From contig NZ_JADEWT010000001.1 in NCBI RefSeq assembly GCF_015207505.1, positions 106,130-170,129 of the forward strand: DNA of 64,000 bases, given 5' to 3'. Below the pieces are notes generated by a model. That model saw only the letters and a program-made list of their open reading frames with translations, did no database searches and had not been told where the DNA came from. The first letter of the stretch is position 1; each line of letters opens with the position of its first letter. This document shows, piece by piece, positions 1-8,910 of the stretch. Made by a program: the position numbers and the translations under genes. The stretch comes from Tychonema sp. LEGE 06208. Lineage in GTDB: Bacteria; Cyanobacteriota; Cyanobacteriia; Cyanobacteriales; Microcoleaceae.

Positions 1-479
1 AGCCCCTTAGCGATTAGAGGCGAACCGATCGAGAACCGGCATACCAAAGGGCGATACCAGGGGCTCGACAAAGCTCCAAAGTACACCTCCGGGACTTGCA
101 CGCTCAACTACCAGCGTGACTGCGACTTTAAAACCGAGCGTCAAGTCAGTATTCACACGCTAGATGGTCGCATTGTCCTCCCGACGGCTACAACCAGCAC
201 ATCTATCTGATTGCTTAGTGCAAGGATATCGGTGCTGCGAAGATTGTCTGTCGGAAATTATCGAAGACTGATTAATTGATGGTAAATCTACAGCTTAAAA
301 TGCCTGCTTTCGATCCACTAAATATCACTAGAATTTATGGTGTGGACGCGGGTTTGAGATATCGCCTCGAAACAGATTTGCCAAACAAGTCTAGTTTCTC
401 TTCGGTCAAGGTGGCACTGCACAAAGCTAAATCCGATCGACAGGCTAAACAGTTTTTTCAGCGTAAAGATAACCGTTAG
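1..479 (+). pseudogene. Decayed TnpB-like (IS605/IS1341 family) gene remnant
   Basis: Reading from base 1 gives about 69 codons that resemble the N-terminal half of cyanobacterial TnpB proteins, including KAPKYTSGTCTLNYQR and VSIHTLDGRIVLP. A stop (TGA, 208-210) and a frame change follow. The +1 frame continues with a YNQHIYLI-like stretch, and a third piece at 276-479 carries the start of the RuvC-like domain (YGVDAGLRYRL, with the expected first catalytic Asp). The later catalytic Glu/Asp motifs and the zinc finger are absent. The 5' part lies outside the window. TnpB is an RNA-guided nuclease of IS200/IS605 elements; this copy cannot be functional. No TnpA gene or clear element end is visible downstream. 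The family assignment is from memory of homologues and was not searched. Confidence 0.62.
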
Positions 480-1266
480 GCTTCGCAAATTTTAATCGTT
501 TCGTCGGGAGAAAAAAGAAGATTTATTGCTGATACAAACACCAGATAGCGATTACTATTGCTAATTTTAATGGTTTAATTAAACTCAAATATAGGAGCAA
601 GACACCGGATAGATTTAGATCGCATTTAGCAAAAATACGAGCAACAAAAAGCGAAGATTTAATCAAGAAGGAGCTAAATAATTGTTGCTATAATTGCCCA
701 GTTATGTCTGCTTTAAGGCTGCGTTTATTGGCTAAATAGCTAAATCTAGGTGCATTATATAGCGGTGATCAAGCATTGTGAGGATAGCCCAATGCCCTAT
801 GCCCAATCCCTCCGCTTCGCGCTCGCCCTGCGCGGGCCAATCCCTCCGCTTCGCGCTCGCCCTGCGCGGGCCAATGCCCTATCCCGCGTACCTCATATGA
901 GAGCACAGAAAGGCTATACCTCGCTTTAGTTGCTCGAATTCTGGGCAGACCTCTGAGACCGAGCAACCGCAGAAAAAGCTAATTTTTCGCTGTGAATGTC
1001 GGGGGTTTGAACTTGATGCCGATCGCGCCGGAAGCAGAAATATTGCAATATATATAAAGCTGCTTGTCCGGGAAGATTCGAGGGGTACGGGGATATTCTC
1101 AGCACTCCCTAATGTGTAGGACACTGAAGCCAAAGCAGCAATCCTTTCGAGGTTTTTGGAGTTGCGGTGGAGTTCAGATGCTGCACACCATGCAGCGGTA
1201 CTCGGCCGGCGGTGGCTGGTAGTTGACAACAAATTAAAGCGATCGATGTGTTAAGGAGGATAATTT
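480..1266. other. 787-bp intergenic region without a supported gene
   Basis: This stretch separates the TnpB remnant from the CapA-like gene. Short open frames on the minus strand run through a GC-rich tandem repeat and have no start signals or recognisable protein features, so they are not called. The last 15 bases hold a strong ribosome-binding site (AAGGAGGA) for the next gene. Confidence 0.5.
803..870. repeat. 34-bp tandem repeat, two identical copies
   Basis: A GC-rich 34-base unit (CCAATCCCTCCGC... to ...CTGCGCGGG) occurs at 803-836 and again, identically, at 837-870. A shorter CCAATGCCCTAT motif follows. Its CGCTTCGCGCTCGCCCTGCG core resembles short interspersed sequences common between genes in filamentous cyanobacteria. 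Confidence 0.85.
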
Positions 1267-3381
1267 ATGGTATATGCAGAAAATTGGTCGCAGCCGTCTA
1301 TGTTGGAACTAGCGCGATCGGGCAACTTTCAAGCCCTGAATTACTGGATTGACAGCTTGCTCAGACCCGAAGGGATTTATGCTCGTGTCGAACAAGCTCA
1401 AGCCGGCTGCGTCCAAATCTTAGTAGAATTCCAGCGGGAATTTGCGCCGGATACTACATTACTGGGGAGCACTCTCCGGGAAAGCTTAGTCAAATTTATT
1501 TGTCACCAAGTCTGGAGACTCAACTCCCCAGCGGTAGAAGGGGTGCGAATTCACGCGCGGTTGGCTGGAGAACCAGAGATTCTCTGGAAACAGTCAGTGC
1601 GAATTGTGACTCCGGCAAATCGGCGGCAGCGGCGCGATCGTTCCCTATTCGTCATAGATTGGGTTAAATTTAAAACGTATCGTTCTCTGCTGCTAGTGGG
1701 ATCGGCACTTGCTTCATTTATTTTAGGGTGCTGGGTGAGCTACCACGAGGCTCTGGCCGTGCGGTTAGTATCTCCAGTCTCGCCGTACCAGCAAGCTGGG
1801 CTAATTTCGGGGCCGCCTCCCAAACGTCCAGATTCGGTGCAAGCGGCTTTGGAAGTAGTACCAGTAGTGCAACAAAAGCAGGTTGCTAATCCCTACGACC
1901 CCACCGTAACGCTGATGTTCGGGGGAAATGTGAATCTATCGGATGCGATCGGAGCATCTGCCGGTAACGATTATGATTGGGCTTTTGCCAATATGGACGA
2001 GTATCGGCAAGCAGATGTGTCGATGGTTAATCTAGAAAATCCCCTGACTACCTCTACCTTGACCAAGAATAAAAAACAATTAAATTTTAAAGCCGATCCA
2101 GAATTGGTGAAAATATTAACAGCGGGAGGAGTGGATCTTGTCAATCTGGCAAACAGCCACGCTATGGATTACGAGGAACCGGGGCTGGTGGAGACTATAA
2201 ATACTCTAAATAATGCTGGAATTGGGCATCTGGGAGCCGGTAGAAATATTAAAGAAGCTAGGCGTCCAGATATTATTGAGGTTAAGGGTCAGCGGATCGC
2301 TTACCTCAGTTATTATGATACCGACCTTAACTCTGCCGACCAAGGGAAAGCTGGTACTAATCCCCGCCGCAACAATCGCGTGGCAGAGGATATTCGAGCT
2401 CTCAGGGGTCAGGTAGACTGGATTATTGTTAATTACCACTGGGGAGTTGAGTTGGCAGATTATCCGGGAGATTGGCAAATTGATTTGGCTCGGTTTACGA
2501 TCGACCAAGGAGCAGATTTGGTAGTGGGACACCACCCCCACGTCCTCCAAGGTGCAGAAGTTTACAAAGGCCGCCCAATTGTTTACTCGCTTGGTGATTT
2601 TATATTCGGCGCGAATGCTCGCAGCGATTACGATACTGCAGTCCTGAAAGTATCGCTCAAAGACAGGAATATGAAGGTAGAATTTCTGCCTGTGGAGGTG
2701 AAAAAGTTTCAGCCTTCGGTTGTGAATGGGGCGGCGGGCGATCGGATTCTCAAACACGTCGAACAAATTTCTAGTATTTTCGATCGCCCAATGCGATCTT
2801 CTGTAGTTCTAGATGCCACAATTAACTCAGGAATTACACCAAAAACTCCAAACTATCCATTGTCCCCAGCCAAGAGCGGTATCGACGGGCCAGGGCTGAA
2901 TTCGCCCAAAACAGCAGGTGAAAGCAATCTGCCAGACCCAGCACAATCCAAACCTACTCCGATTTTGCCAGCTTTGCCTGCAGCACCCAAACAGCCGGAC
3001 AACTCCTCATTATTTCAGAACGGCGCTGGGCCTGCAATTGAGTCAAGCCCGCCTCAAAATCAAGATTTGCCGCCGCGCATCTACCACACTCAACCTCAAA
3101 ATCCCAACCGGGAAGCAGATCCCTTTACCAAAGAGCCATTCATCAAAGAACCGTTTATTGCGCCCCTATCTGGGAGTCAAGGAGGGGCGATGAGTCCCCA
3201 AAGCTATCTTCCCCCGACTCGGGCTCTATCTTTCAAAGTCGGGGTCACAGAGCAGCAGACACGCAGGAACATTCCAGACACCAGCAGAGATCGGTCTAAG
3301 CAGCCGATCGCGCTGCCTCCTATAATAACTGCGAGGATGGGGACGGCCTATGAAGGTCGGAGCTATGATGCACAGGGGTAA
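1267..3381 (+). CDS. CapA-family metallophosphoesterase-like membrane-anchored protein
   Basis: A 704-residue protein with three parts. Residues 1-135 are a soluble N-terminal region of unknown function. A single membrane segment lies at about 140-160 (LLLVGSALASFILG). A CapA/PgsA-type domain follows at about 213-460, with GGNVNL near 218, VNLENP, NLANSHAMDY, NYHWG near 389, GHHPHV near 421 and SLGDFIFG near 441, which are the usual metal and phosphate-ligand motifs. The last 200 residues are proline- and serine-rich and probably disordered. CapA proteins are tied to poly-gamma-glutamate capsule export in Bacillus; in cyanobacteria the substrate is unknown. The domain should lie on the outer face of the membrane (inference). 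AAGGAGGA at 1253-1260 sits well placed for the ATG. It is not in an operon with known capsule genes. Confidence 0.85.
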   Translation: MVYAENWSQPSMLELARSGNFQALNYWIDSLLRPEGIYARVEQAQAGCVQILVEFQREFAPDTTLLGSTLRESLVKFICHQVWRLNSPAVEGVRIHARLAGEPEILWKQSVRIVTPANRRQRRDRSLFVIDWVKFKTYRSLLLVGSALASFILGCWVSYHEALAVRLVSPVSPYQQAGLISGPPPKRPDSVQAALEVVPVVQQKQVANPYDPTVTLMFGGNVNLSDAIGASAGNDYDWAFANMDEYRQADVSMVNLENPLTTSTLTKNKKQLNFKADPELVKILTAGGVDLVNLANSHAMDYEEPGLVETINTLNNAGIGHLGAGRNIKEARRPDIIEVKGQRIAYLSYYDTDLNSADQGKAGTNPRRNNRVAEDIRALRGQVDWIIVNYHWGVELADYPGDWQIDLARFTIDQGADLVVGHHPHVLQGAEVYKGRPIVYSLGDFIFGANARSDYDTAVLKVSLKDRNMKVEFLPVEVKKFQPSVVNGAAGDRILKHVEQISSIFDRPMRSSVVLDATINSGITPKTPNYPLSPAKSGIDGPGLNSPKTAGESNLPDPAQSKPTPILPALPAAPKQPDNSSLFQNGAGPAIESSPPQNQDLPPRIYHTQPQNPNREADPFTKEPFIKEPFIAPLSGSQGGAMSPQSYLPPTRALSFKVGVTEQQTRRNIPDTSRDRSKQPIALPPIITARMGTAYEGRSYDAQG

Positions 3382-3447
3382 AAAAGGGGCGGTAATGGGC
3401 AAAAATCAACTAGCAGCGACCAATTACGACCGATTTACTAAGAACCA

Positions 3448-4347
3448 ATGATCGACGACCTACTACCGATGACAAATGTGTTTGCGATCGCGCTGAAGCA
3501 AAAGCAGTATAAAACCTATATCCTCTCCGACGAAACCGCTAACTCTACTCTAGAAGTTGTGCCGGAACGGGGCGGTATTGCCACTAGCTGGCTGGTTGAA
3601 GGCAAAGAAATGTTGTACTTGGACGCGGAACGGTTCGCCAATCCCGATCGAACTGTACGCGGCGGGATTCCCATCTTGTTTCCCATCTGCGGCAATCTCG
3701 CCGACCAGACCTACACCTACAAAGGAGTCTCGCGCCAGCTCGAACGACACGGCTTTGCTCGCGATTTGCCTTGGACGGCGACGGAACAAGTCACGGAGGG
3801 TTGCGCGGCTCTTACCCTAGTGCTTAAAAGCGACGAGAAGACTCAAGCTGTTTATCCGTTTGATTTCCAGCTAGCTTTTACTTATCAAATTAAAGGCAAT
3901 TCTTTGGAAATTGTGCAGGAATACACCAATCTTGGTGTCGAGCCCATGCCCTTTTCTAGCGGCTTGCACCCTTACTTTTTCGCTCCCGACAAGACAAATC
4001 TGCGCTTTCAGATTCCGGGGATGCAGTACAGAGATCGGAATACCCACTCTAAGGGTTATTTCACGGGGGTTTTTGACCCGACGCTGGATGAAATAGATAT
4101 TTCCTTTGATGAACTCACGGGTCTTGCTGCTATTGTTACTGACGCGGCGCGGGGCTTGCGGCTCACCCTCAGTTACAATTCCAGCTATGGGAAGTTGATC
4201 TTCTGGATGATCGAGGGCAAGGATTTTTACTGTCTGGAACCTTGGACTGCTCCTGGAAATGCTCTAAACACTGGCGAACACTTGATTTATTTGCAGCCGG
4301 GAGCGACTTGTGAGACGATCGTGCGGATGACTGCAACTTTTTTCTAA
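3448..4347 (+). CDS. Aldose 1-epimerase (mutarotase) family protein
   Basis: A 299-residue member of the galactose mutarotase-like superfamily, which interconverts anomers of aldoses or sugar phosphates in the cytoplasm. The family's catalytic residues are visible: His101 in HGFAR, His174 in SGLHPYF and Glu264 in CLEPW, together with the early RGGIPILFPICGNL segment typical of the YeaD/hexose-6-phosphate mutarotase branch. An in-frame ATG at 3469 is an alternative start that would remove seven residues. It follows the CapA-like gene by 66 bases on the same strand and precedes tRNA-Lys. A second mutarotase-type gene lies at 45650-46555, so the genome has at least two. Substrate cannot be read from the sequence. 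Confidence 0.85.
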   Translation: MIDDLLPMTNVFAIALKQKQYKTYILSDETANSTLEVVPERGGIATSWLVEGKEMLYLDAERFANPDRTVRGGIPILFPICGNLADQTYTYKGVSRQLERHGFARDLPWTATEQVTEGCAALTLVLKSDEKTQAVYPFDFQLAFTYQIKGNSLEIVQEYTNLGVEPMPFSSGLHPYFFAPDKTNLRFQIPGMQYRDRNTHSKGYFTGVFDPTLDEIDISFDELTGLAAIVTDAARGLRLTLSYNSSYGKLIFWMIEGKDFYCLEPWTAPGNALNTGEHLIYLQPGATCETIVRMTATFF

Positions 4348-4414
4348 AAAACACTTGCTATTTGAAATGATGGGTGCTACTGTTAGAAATTGTCTGCGGT
4401 AACAACGTTTACAC

Positions 4415-4486
4415 GGGTCGCTAGCTCAGCGGTAGAGCATTCGGCTTTTAACCGATTGGTCTCGGGTTCAAATCCCGGGCGACCCA
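4415..4486 (+). tRNA. trnK: tRNA-Lys (anticodon UUU)
   Basis: A 72-base cloverleaf. The acceptor stem is GGGTCGC with GCGACCC and discriminator A, the D arm is GCTCAGCGGTAGAGC, the anticodon loop is CTTTTAA (anticodon at 4447-4449), and the T arm has a TTCAAAT loop. One T-T mismatch sits at the outer end of the anticodon stem. The 3' CCA is not encoded. Confidence 0.97.
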
Positions 4487-4672
4487 TTAAAAATCTAGAA
4501 TTTTGAGTTTCGAGTTGAATGCTCGGAGCTCGAAATTTTGTTTTTTGAGCTTTTAAGTAGAAATTTGGAAAGATAATGCGCGATCGGCTACAAATTGTCT
4601 TAAGATTATCGTAAGAATTGAGCTTGTCTAAAATTCACGGCCCAGAAACACAAATAACTAGGAGGAATATCT

Positions 4673-5752
4673 ATGGCGCTTGTACCTATGCGACTGCTGC
4701 TCGACCACGCGGCTGAAAACGGTTACGGCCTACCGGCTTACAACGTCAACAACATGGAGCAAATCCAAGCGATCATGCGCGCTGCTGACGAAACCAACAG
4801 CCCTGTGATCTTGCAAGCTTCTCGCGGCGCTCGCTCCTACGCTGGGGAAAATTTCCTGCGCCATTTGATTTTGGCGGCAGTTGAAACCTATCCTCACATT
4901 CCCATTTGTATGCACCAAGACCACGGCAATGCCCCCGGCACTTGCTATTCTGCCATGCGCCAAGGTTTCACCAGCGTAATGATGGACGGTTCTCTGGAAG
5001 CGGATGCTAAAACTCCGGCCAGCTACGAGTACAACGTTGAAGTTACTCGCGAAGTTGTGAAAGTGGCTCATTCGATCGGCGTTAGCGTTGAAGGCGAACT
5101 GGGTTGCTTGGGTTCTCTGGAAACAGGAATGGGCGAAGCAGAAGACGGCCACGGCTTTGAAGGTGCGCTTTCCCACGATCAATTGCTCACAGATCCCGAA
5201 GAAGCTGTTAATTTCGTTGAGCAAACCGGCGTTGATGCTCTCGCAGTGGCGATCGGCACTTCCCACGGCGCTTACAAGTTCACTCGCAAGCCGACTGGCG
5301 AAATTTTGGCAATCAGCCGCATTGAAGAAATTCACCGCCGCTTGCCCAATACTCACTTGGTAATGCACGGTTCTTCTTCTGTACCCCAAGAATTGCTGGA
5401 AATCATCAACAGCAACGGCGGCAAAATCCGCGAAACCTACGGCGTACCTGTGGAAGAAATCCAAAAGGGCATCAAGTGCGGCGTTCGCAAGATCAATATC
5501 GATACTGACAACCGTTTGGCGATTACCGCTGCGGTGCGCGAAGCTTTGTTTGCTAAGCCCGAAGAATTCGATCCGCGCCACTTCTTGAAGCCGTCGATCA
5601 AGTATATGCAGAAGGTTTGTAGCGATCGTTACAACTCTTTTGGTTGCGCCGGTCAAGGTACAAAGATCAAGCAAGTTTCTTTGGACGATTTCGCAGCTAA
5701 GTATGCTAAGGGCGAATTGAGTTCTTCTACTAAGAAGACTGTCGCTGTTTAA
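4673..5752 (+). CDS. fba: Fructose-bisphosphate aldolase, class II
   Basis: A 359-residue zinc-dependent aldolase that cleaves or forms fructose-1,6-bisphosphate, and by family knowledge also sedoheptulose-1,7-bisphosphate, in glycolysis/gluconeogenesis and the Calvin cycle. Visible features are the zinc and catalytic segment MHQDHG (His81, Asp83, His84), Glu142 in [17 protein letters not shown] with His198, MHGSSS near 232-237 and NIDTD with the phosphate-binding region. Length and sequence match the cyanobacterial class II (CbbA/FbaA) enzyme. AGGAGGA at 4660-4666 fixes the start. The gene stands alone, with its own promoter region after tRNA-Lys and a hairpin terminator at 5804-5832. It shares carbon-fixation function with rbcLXS elsewhere in the window. 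Confidence 0.97.
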   Translation: MALVPMRLLLDHAAENGYGLPAYNVNNMEQIQAIMRAADETNSPVILQASRGARSYAGENFLRHLILAAVETYPHIPICMHQDHGNAPGTCYSAMRQGFTSVMMDGSLEADAKTPASYEYNVEVTREVVKVAHSIGVSVEGELGCLGSLETGMGEAEDGHGFEGALSHDQLLTDPEEAVNFVEQTGVDALAVAIGTSHGAYKFTRKPTGEILAISRIEEIHRRLPNTHLVMHGSSSVPQELLEIINSNGGKIRETYGVPVEEIQKGIKCGVRKINIDTDNRLAITAAVREALFAKPEEFDPRHFLKPSIKYMQKVCSDRYNSFGCAGQGTKIKQVSLDDFAAKYAKGELSSSTKKTVAV

Positions 5753-5803
5753 TAATTTTAGGTTTGAGATTTGAGATTTATCTGAAGTCTAAAGTTTGGA
5801 TAG

Positions 5804-5832
5804 CCGGGTAGCTGCGAAGTTGCCCGGTTTTT
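5804..5832 (+). terminator. Rho-independent terminator after fba
   Basis: The stem CCGGGTAGCT (5804-5813) pairs with AGTTGCCCGG (5818-5827), with two G-U pairs and a GCGA tetraloop, and is followed directly by TTTTT. Confidence 0.85.
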
Positions 5833-5956
5833 GTTTGTGGACAGAAACCGATAAGAGTTGTTATTGACAACTGCGATCGCTATAGCAGTTTCCCTAATTT
5901 TGCTTACAATGAAACTAATTTTCGTGTGAAAAACCGTTTGAATCAAAGGTGAAGGA

Positions 5957-6604
5957 ATGGCAAAGGTTATTGCAGTTACAGAAGCTATTAAAAGCCTTGC
6001 TGAGGCTGAATCAAGGTTGAATTTGAGCAGAACTGAGGATGAGGCTTTTTTTACTGAGTGGCTAGCCCAATTGCCAAATCCCAGCGATTCTGAACAAGCT
6101 GCTTTGGATACGCTACGACGCAGATTGCTATATCATAGAGCAGATGGAGAGTTGTTAGAAGGGTCAGTGACTTTGCTGGTGGCATCACCTTTGTTAGAAC
6201 TGGCGGGTTTCTACGATCCACCGTTTAGAATGAAGGCTGAGGCTGCGGTCGAAATTGCGATCGATGATGGGGAAGAAACGCTGCGCGGACGCATTGATAT
6301 TTTGATTTTGCAGAATCAGCTTTGGGTAATGGTTTTGGAGTGTAAGAAGACTACGATTTCGGTGCGATCGGCATTACCCCAAGCATTAGCATACATGATG
6401 GCAAATCCCGATCTGGATAAACCGAGATTTGGGATGTTGACGAATGGCGATGATGTGTTGTTTGTGAAACTTATGGCTCAACCTACGCCCGAATACGGGT
6501 TATCGCGGGCATTTTCGATCTATACTGTGGGTAGTGAATTGCGATCGGCATTTCAAGTCTTGAAGCATTTAGGGCAAAGCATTACTAGATCGGACGGCGG
6601 TTGA
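5957..6604 (+). CDS. PD-(D/E)XK nuclease-like protein (type I restriction HsdR N-terminal-like)
   Basis: A 215-residue protein with the PD-(D/E)XK nuclease core: Asp114 in GRIDILIL and Glu128-x-Lys130 in VLECKK. The upstream LLELAGFYDPPF segment is shared with the paralogue at 57814-58449. Such small proteins occur in many copies in cyanobacteria and resemble the N-terminal nuclease domain of type I restriction subunits, but no HsdM/HsdS or helicase part is present. Nuclease activity is therefore an inference. The last codons and the TGA stop lie inside a dispersed repeat (6591-6655), so the original C-terminus may have been altered. It converges on the STAND gene that ends at 6682. Confidence 0.72.
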   Translation: MAKVIAVTEAIKSLAEAESRLNLSRTEDEAFFTEWLAQLPNPSDSEQAALDTLRRRLLYHRADGELLEGSVTLLVASPLLELAGFYDPPFRMKAEAAVEIAIDDGEETLRGRIDILILQNQLWVMVLECKKTTISVRSALPQALAYMMANPDLDKPRFGMLTNGDDVLFVKLMAQPTPEYGLSRAFSIYTVGSELRSAFQVLKHLGQSITRSDGG

Positions 6605-6655
6605 AACCGCGTCTACACAAACGATGTCCGGATGGTGCGCGGACTAAGAAATAAA
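6591..6655 (+). repeat. Dispersed cyanobacterial repeat, copy 1
   Basis: The unit begins GACGGCGGTTGAAACCGCGT and ends GCGGACTAAGAAATAAAG. The same unit appears in the opposite orientation at 18322-18383. A related half-unit, GACGGCGGTTTCAACCACCG, follows at 6673-6692 and a short piece at about 46850. The TGA inside the first motif is the stop codon of the preceding gene. Confidence 0.7.
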
Positions 6656-6681
6656 GGGGTATTTAAGATAAGACGGCGGTT

Positions 6682-8061
6682 TCAACCACCGAGTCTTATG
6701 GTGGCATATTGCCTCAGTACAGGTGAAATAGTGTAAAAATTTGCTTGTTGTTCTATCAAGCAGCGACGCGATAAAGATTGCAGCGCATTTACCAAATCTG
6801 AGGCGGGAATTTGGCTATTTTCTAGCAATTGGGTGAGGTTAATTGCATCGCTTGCTTTGGCTAACAAGGAGATTACTTGTTTTTCTAATTCGGATAGGCG
6901 GCTAAATTGCTGCTGTAAAACATCTTTCAAATCTTCGGGCAACAATATGATATCATTTGGTAATAACTGATTCACGCAGCCTCCCAATTCTTGAATCAGA
7001 GTCGCCACGCTTTTTAACCAGAGGGGATTGCCTTGGTAGCGATGGATGAGTGCTTCACTGTTATCGCTTTCTTCTAATCCGCAATCTCTCAGTATTTCCC
7101 GTCCGGCGGCGATGTCTAAACCTTTGAGTTGTAAGGTACGAATAGAAGTATTTTGGTTTTTAACTTGAGTCACTTCTCTCGGTTGTTCCCAACCGATTAA
7201 CATCAAGCAGCTTTGATGGGATAATTTTTCTATTTGTTTGAATAAGGTGCGATATTCTTCGCATTCAGGTTTATATTTGCCTGCGAATTCGCCGCTACAA
7301 AAAAGGTTGTGAACGTCATCTAATATTATTAAACAGCGATGGTTTTGTAAATACTTAATTAACGGTAAGGGTTTCTGGTTGGTTGGGGATGAATCTTGTT
7401 TTTGTGAGTTAGAAAAAAGCTGTGTTAGGTTAGATTGAAATTTATCTATGGTGGGGAATTCGTCGAGGGTGTACCAAGCTGTGTACTCAAACTCGTGTTT
7501 GATTTGTTGTACGAGTTGTACTGCTAGGGTGGTTTTGCCGATGCCGCTGATGCCGGTGAGGGTGATGAGGCGGCTGTTTTGTTGTAGAATCCAGTTGGTG
7601 AGGGTGTCGAGAGAGGAAGTGCGATCGTAGAAATCACCCAACTCTGGCATTTCGCTTAAATCTTGATGTAGAGTGTTGGTTTGTGTTGAGTTAGATGTTT
7701 CCTGATTTGGTGGCTGTGAGTTGGGTAGTTCTGGTGGGTATCTAGCTTGTCCACAAATGTTGAAAATACTGCTCACGTTGTTTGCAAAGTTTAAAGCATT
7801 AGAGTTTTGCAACCTCTCCATTGTAGAGCGAAAATTCGATTTACTGACATCTTCTCCTAACTCCTCTGACAGTATCTGCCATAATTCCGATCCGATTTCC
7901 CTGATGCGACTTTCGGAACAGTCAAAATCCTTGGCTATTTGCTTGTATGTCTCGCGTTGTAGAGTTCCCCGCAGTACCGCTGCTTGTAAATCATCAAGGT
8001 GCTGACCTGTTTTCTCGAAAACTATGCGATCGGCGAGGTTTAACATTTCTTTAAGATTCAT
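6682..8061 (-). CDS. STAND NTPase: N-terminal HTH plus NB-ARC-type ATPase
   Basis: A 459-residue protein. Residues 1-85 match the helical HTH-like module found at the N-terminus of many cyanobacterial NB-ARC/NACHT proteins (vWA-MoxR-associated type): GTLQRETYKQIAKDF followed by SRIREIGSELWQILSEELGE. A linker of about 50 residues follows. The ATPase has Walker A GISGIGKTT at 170-178, Walker B CLIILDDV at 243-250, and a GNPLWLK motif (GxP) near 345. A winged-helix-like region ends the protein at about 390-459. There are no WD40, TPR or nuclease repeats C-terminal to the ATPase, so it is a minimal regulator. By family, STAND proteins are signal-gated switches in regulation, immunity or cell death. 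It is divergent from two small membrane proteins (8266, 8911) across a 204-bp gap containing 10-bp repeats. Function is inferred. Confidence 0.82.
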   Translation of the reverse strand: MNLKEMLNLADRIVFEKTGQHLDDLQAAVLRGTLQRETYKQIAKDFDCSESRIREIGSELWQILSEELGEDVSKSNFRSTMERLQNSNALNFANNVSSIFNICGQARYPPELPNSQPPNQETSNSTQTNTLHQDLSEMPELGDFYDRTSSLDTLTNWILQQNSRLITLTGISGIGKTTLAVQLVQQIKHEFEYTAWYTLDEFPTIDKFQSNLTQLFSNSQKQDSSPTNQKPLPLIKYLQNHRCLIILDDVHNLFCSGEFAGKYKPECEEYRTLFKQIEKLSHQSCLMLIGWEQPREVTQVKNQNTSIRTLQLKGLDIAAGREILRDCGLEESDNSEALIHRYQGNPLWLKSVATLIQELGGCVNQLLPNDIILLPEDLKDVLQQQFSRLSELEKQVISLLAKASDAINLTQLLENSQIPASDLVNALQSLSRRCLIEQQANFYTISPVLRQYATIRLGG

Positions 8062-8110
8062 CTGGCAGGGAGATGCGAGAGTTTTGTGTATTGTAGCTCA
8101 CAACTGCCAA

Positions 8111-8141
8111 CATTTTCGTACATTTTCGTACATTGTTGTAC
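8111..8141. promoter_or_regulatory. Three 10-bp direct repeats, candidate operator
   Basis: CATTTTCGTA occurs twice in exact succession (8111-8120, 8121-8130), then a diverged CATTGTTGTA (8131-8140). The tetramer GTAC recurs every ten bases (8118, 8128, 8138), one helical turn apart. The array lies 50-80 bases upstream of the STAND start and about 125 bases upstream of the divergent gene. It could be an operator for a regulator, possibly the HTH of the STAND protein itself. Confidence 0.5.
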
Positions 8142-8265
8142 AAACTTAGATTAAAGTTAAAGTAAAAGCGAGGGAGAATTGGCGGCAAAATAGAACTTTT
8201 TTGGGCTAGACAAACTTTGAATTTATTAAGATAATGGAACAAGTATTAAAAGGATAAATTAATTT

Positions 8266-8856
8266 ATGAATTGGGAAAATATTGCCAGTAAAGCGGGTGA
8301 AAAAGTTGTAGAAAATGTTGTAGAAAACACTCTGGGAATTAATGGAAATACAGTCAAAACAGTCAAAGCGGTTGCAGAAACTGGTGCTGCGGTAGGTGCG
8401 GCTGCCAGTGCTGCTACAGGGTTGACTGTTGCAGCAACGTCAGGAGCAGGAATTACTTCGGGTCTAGCTGCAGCAGGTGGTGTGGTTGGTGGTGGTATGG
8501 CGGCTGCTCCTGCGGTATTAGCAGCAGGCCCTGCTTATCTGGGGGCAAAAATAATGAATGAAACTTTGTTCAAAGAGCAATCGAACTTGTCTGAGGAAGA
8601 GAATGATGCTCGTGCAGCGGCAAGAACAGCTACAAACATTGGGGCTGTTGCTGGTTTAGCTGGTGCTGGTGCTGTAACGGTAGCTGGCGGTGCTTCTGGT
8701 GCTGCAATTATGGGCACCCTTGCTGGTATCGGTGGCGTTGTCGGGGGAGGCGCGATCGCTGGTACTGCCATAGTTGCTGCTGCACCTGTTGCGGCGGCGG
8801 CTGCTATTGGATACGGAATATATAAACTGTTTGGAGGTAAAGGGAAAGATAGTTAG
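8266..8856 (+). CDS. Glycine/alanine-rich membrane protein with glycine-zipper stretches
   Basis: A 196-residue protein of unknown family. The first 35 residues are polar and amphipathic. Three hydrophobic Gly/Ala-rich stretches follow at roughly 45-65, 70-100 and 128-185, separated by an acidic linker (NLSEEENDARAAARTATN). The GxxxG pattern recurs many times (GLAAAGGVVGGGMAAA, AGIGGVVGGGAIAG), typical of glycine-zipper helices that pack together in membranes or oligomerise. There is no signal peptide. The tail is short and basic (GGKGKDS). AAAAGGA at 8246-8252 lies 13 bases before the ATG. It is followed by another hydrophobic gene after 54 bases and is divergent from the STAND gene. A pore-forming or membrane-effector role is only an inference. 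Confidence 0.62.
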   Translation: MNWENIASKAGEKVVENVVENTLGINGNTVKTVKAVAETGAAVGAAASAATGLTVAATSGAGITSGLAAAGGVVGGGMAAAPAVLAAGPAYLGAKIMNETLFKEQSNLSEEENDARAAARTATNIGAVAGLAGAGAVTVAGGASGAAIMGTLAGIGGVVGGGAIAGTAIVAAAPVAAAAAIGYGIYKLFGGKGKDS

Positions 8857-8910
8857 TTCAGTTTGGCTTTGAAAGTCTAATTAATCTGAAGTTTAGCGGA
8901 ACATTTAATT

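Noticed and set aside
769..1232. Two minus-strand frames through the GC-rich repeat region
   Set aside because: They run through tandem repeats, lack ribosome-binding sites and do not look like folded proteins.
4730..5674. Long open frame (314 codons) on the minus strand inside fba
   Set aside because: It lies fully antisense to a clearly recognised aldolase gene; its protein has no recognisable motifs and arises from the codon use of the real gene.
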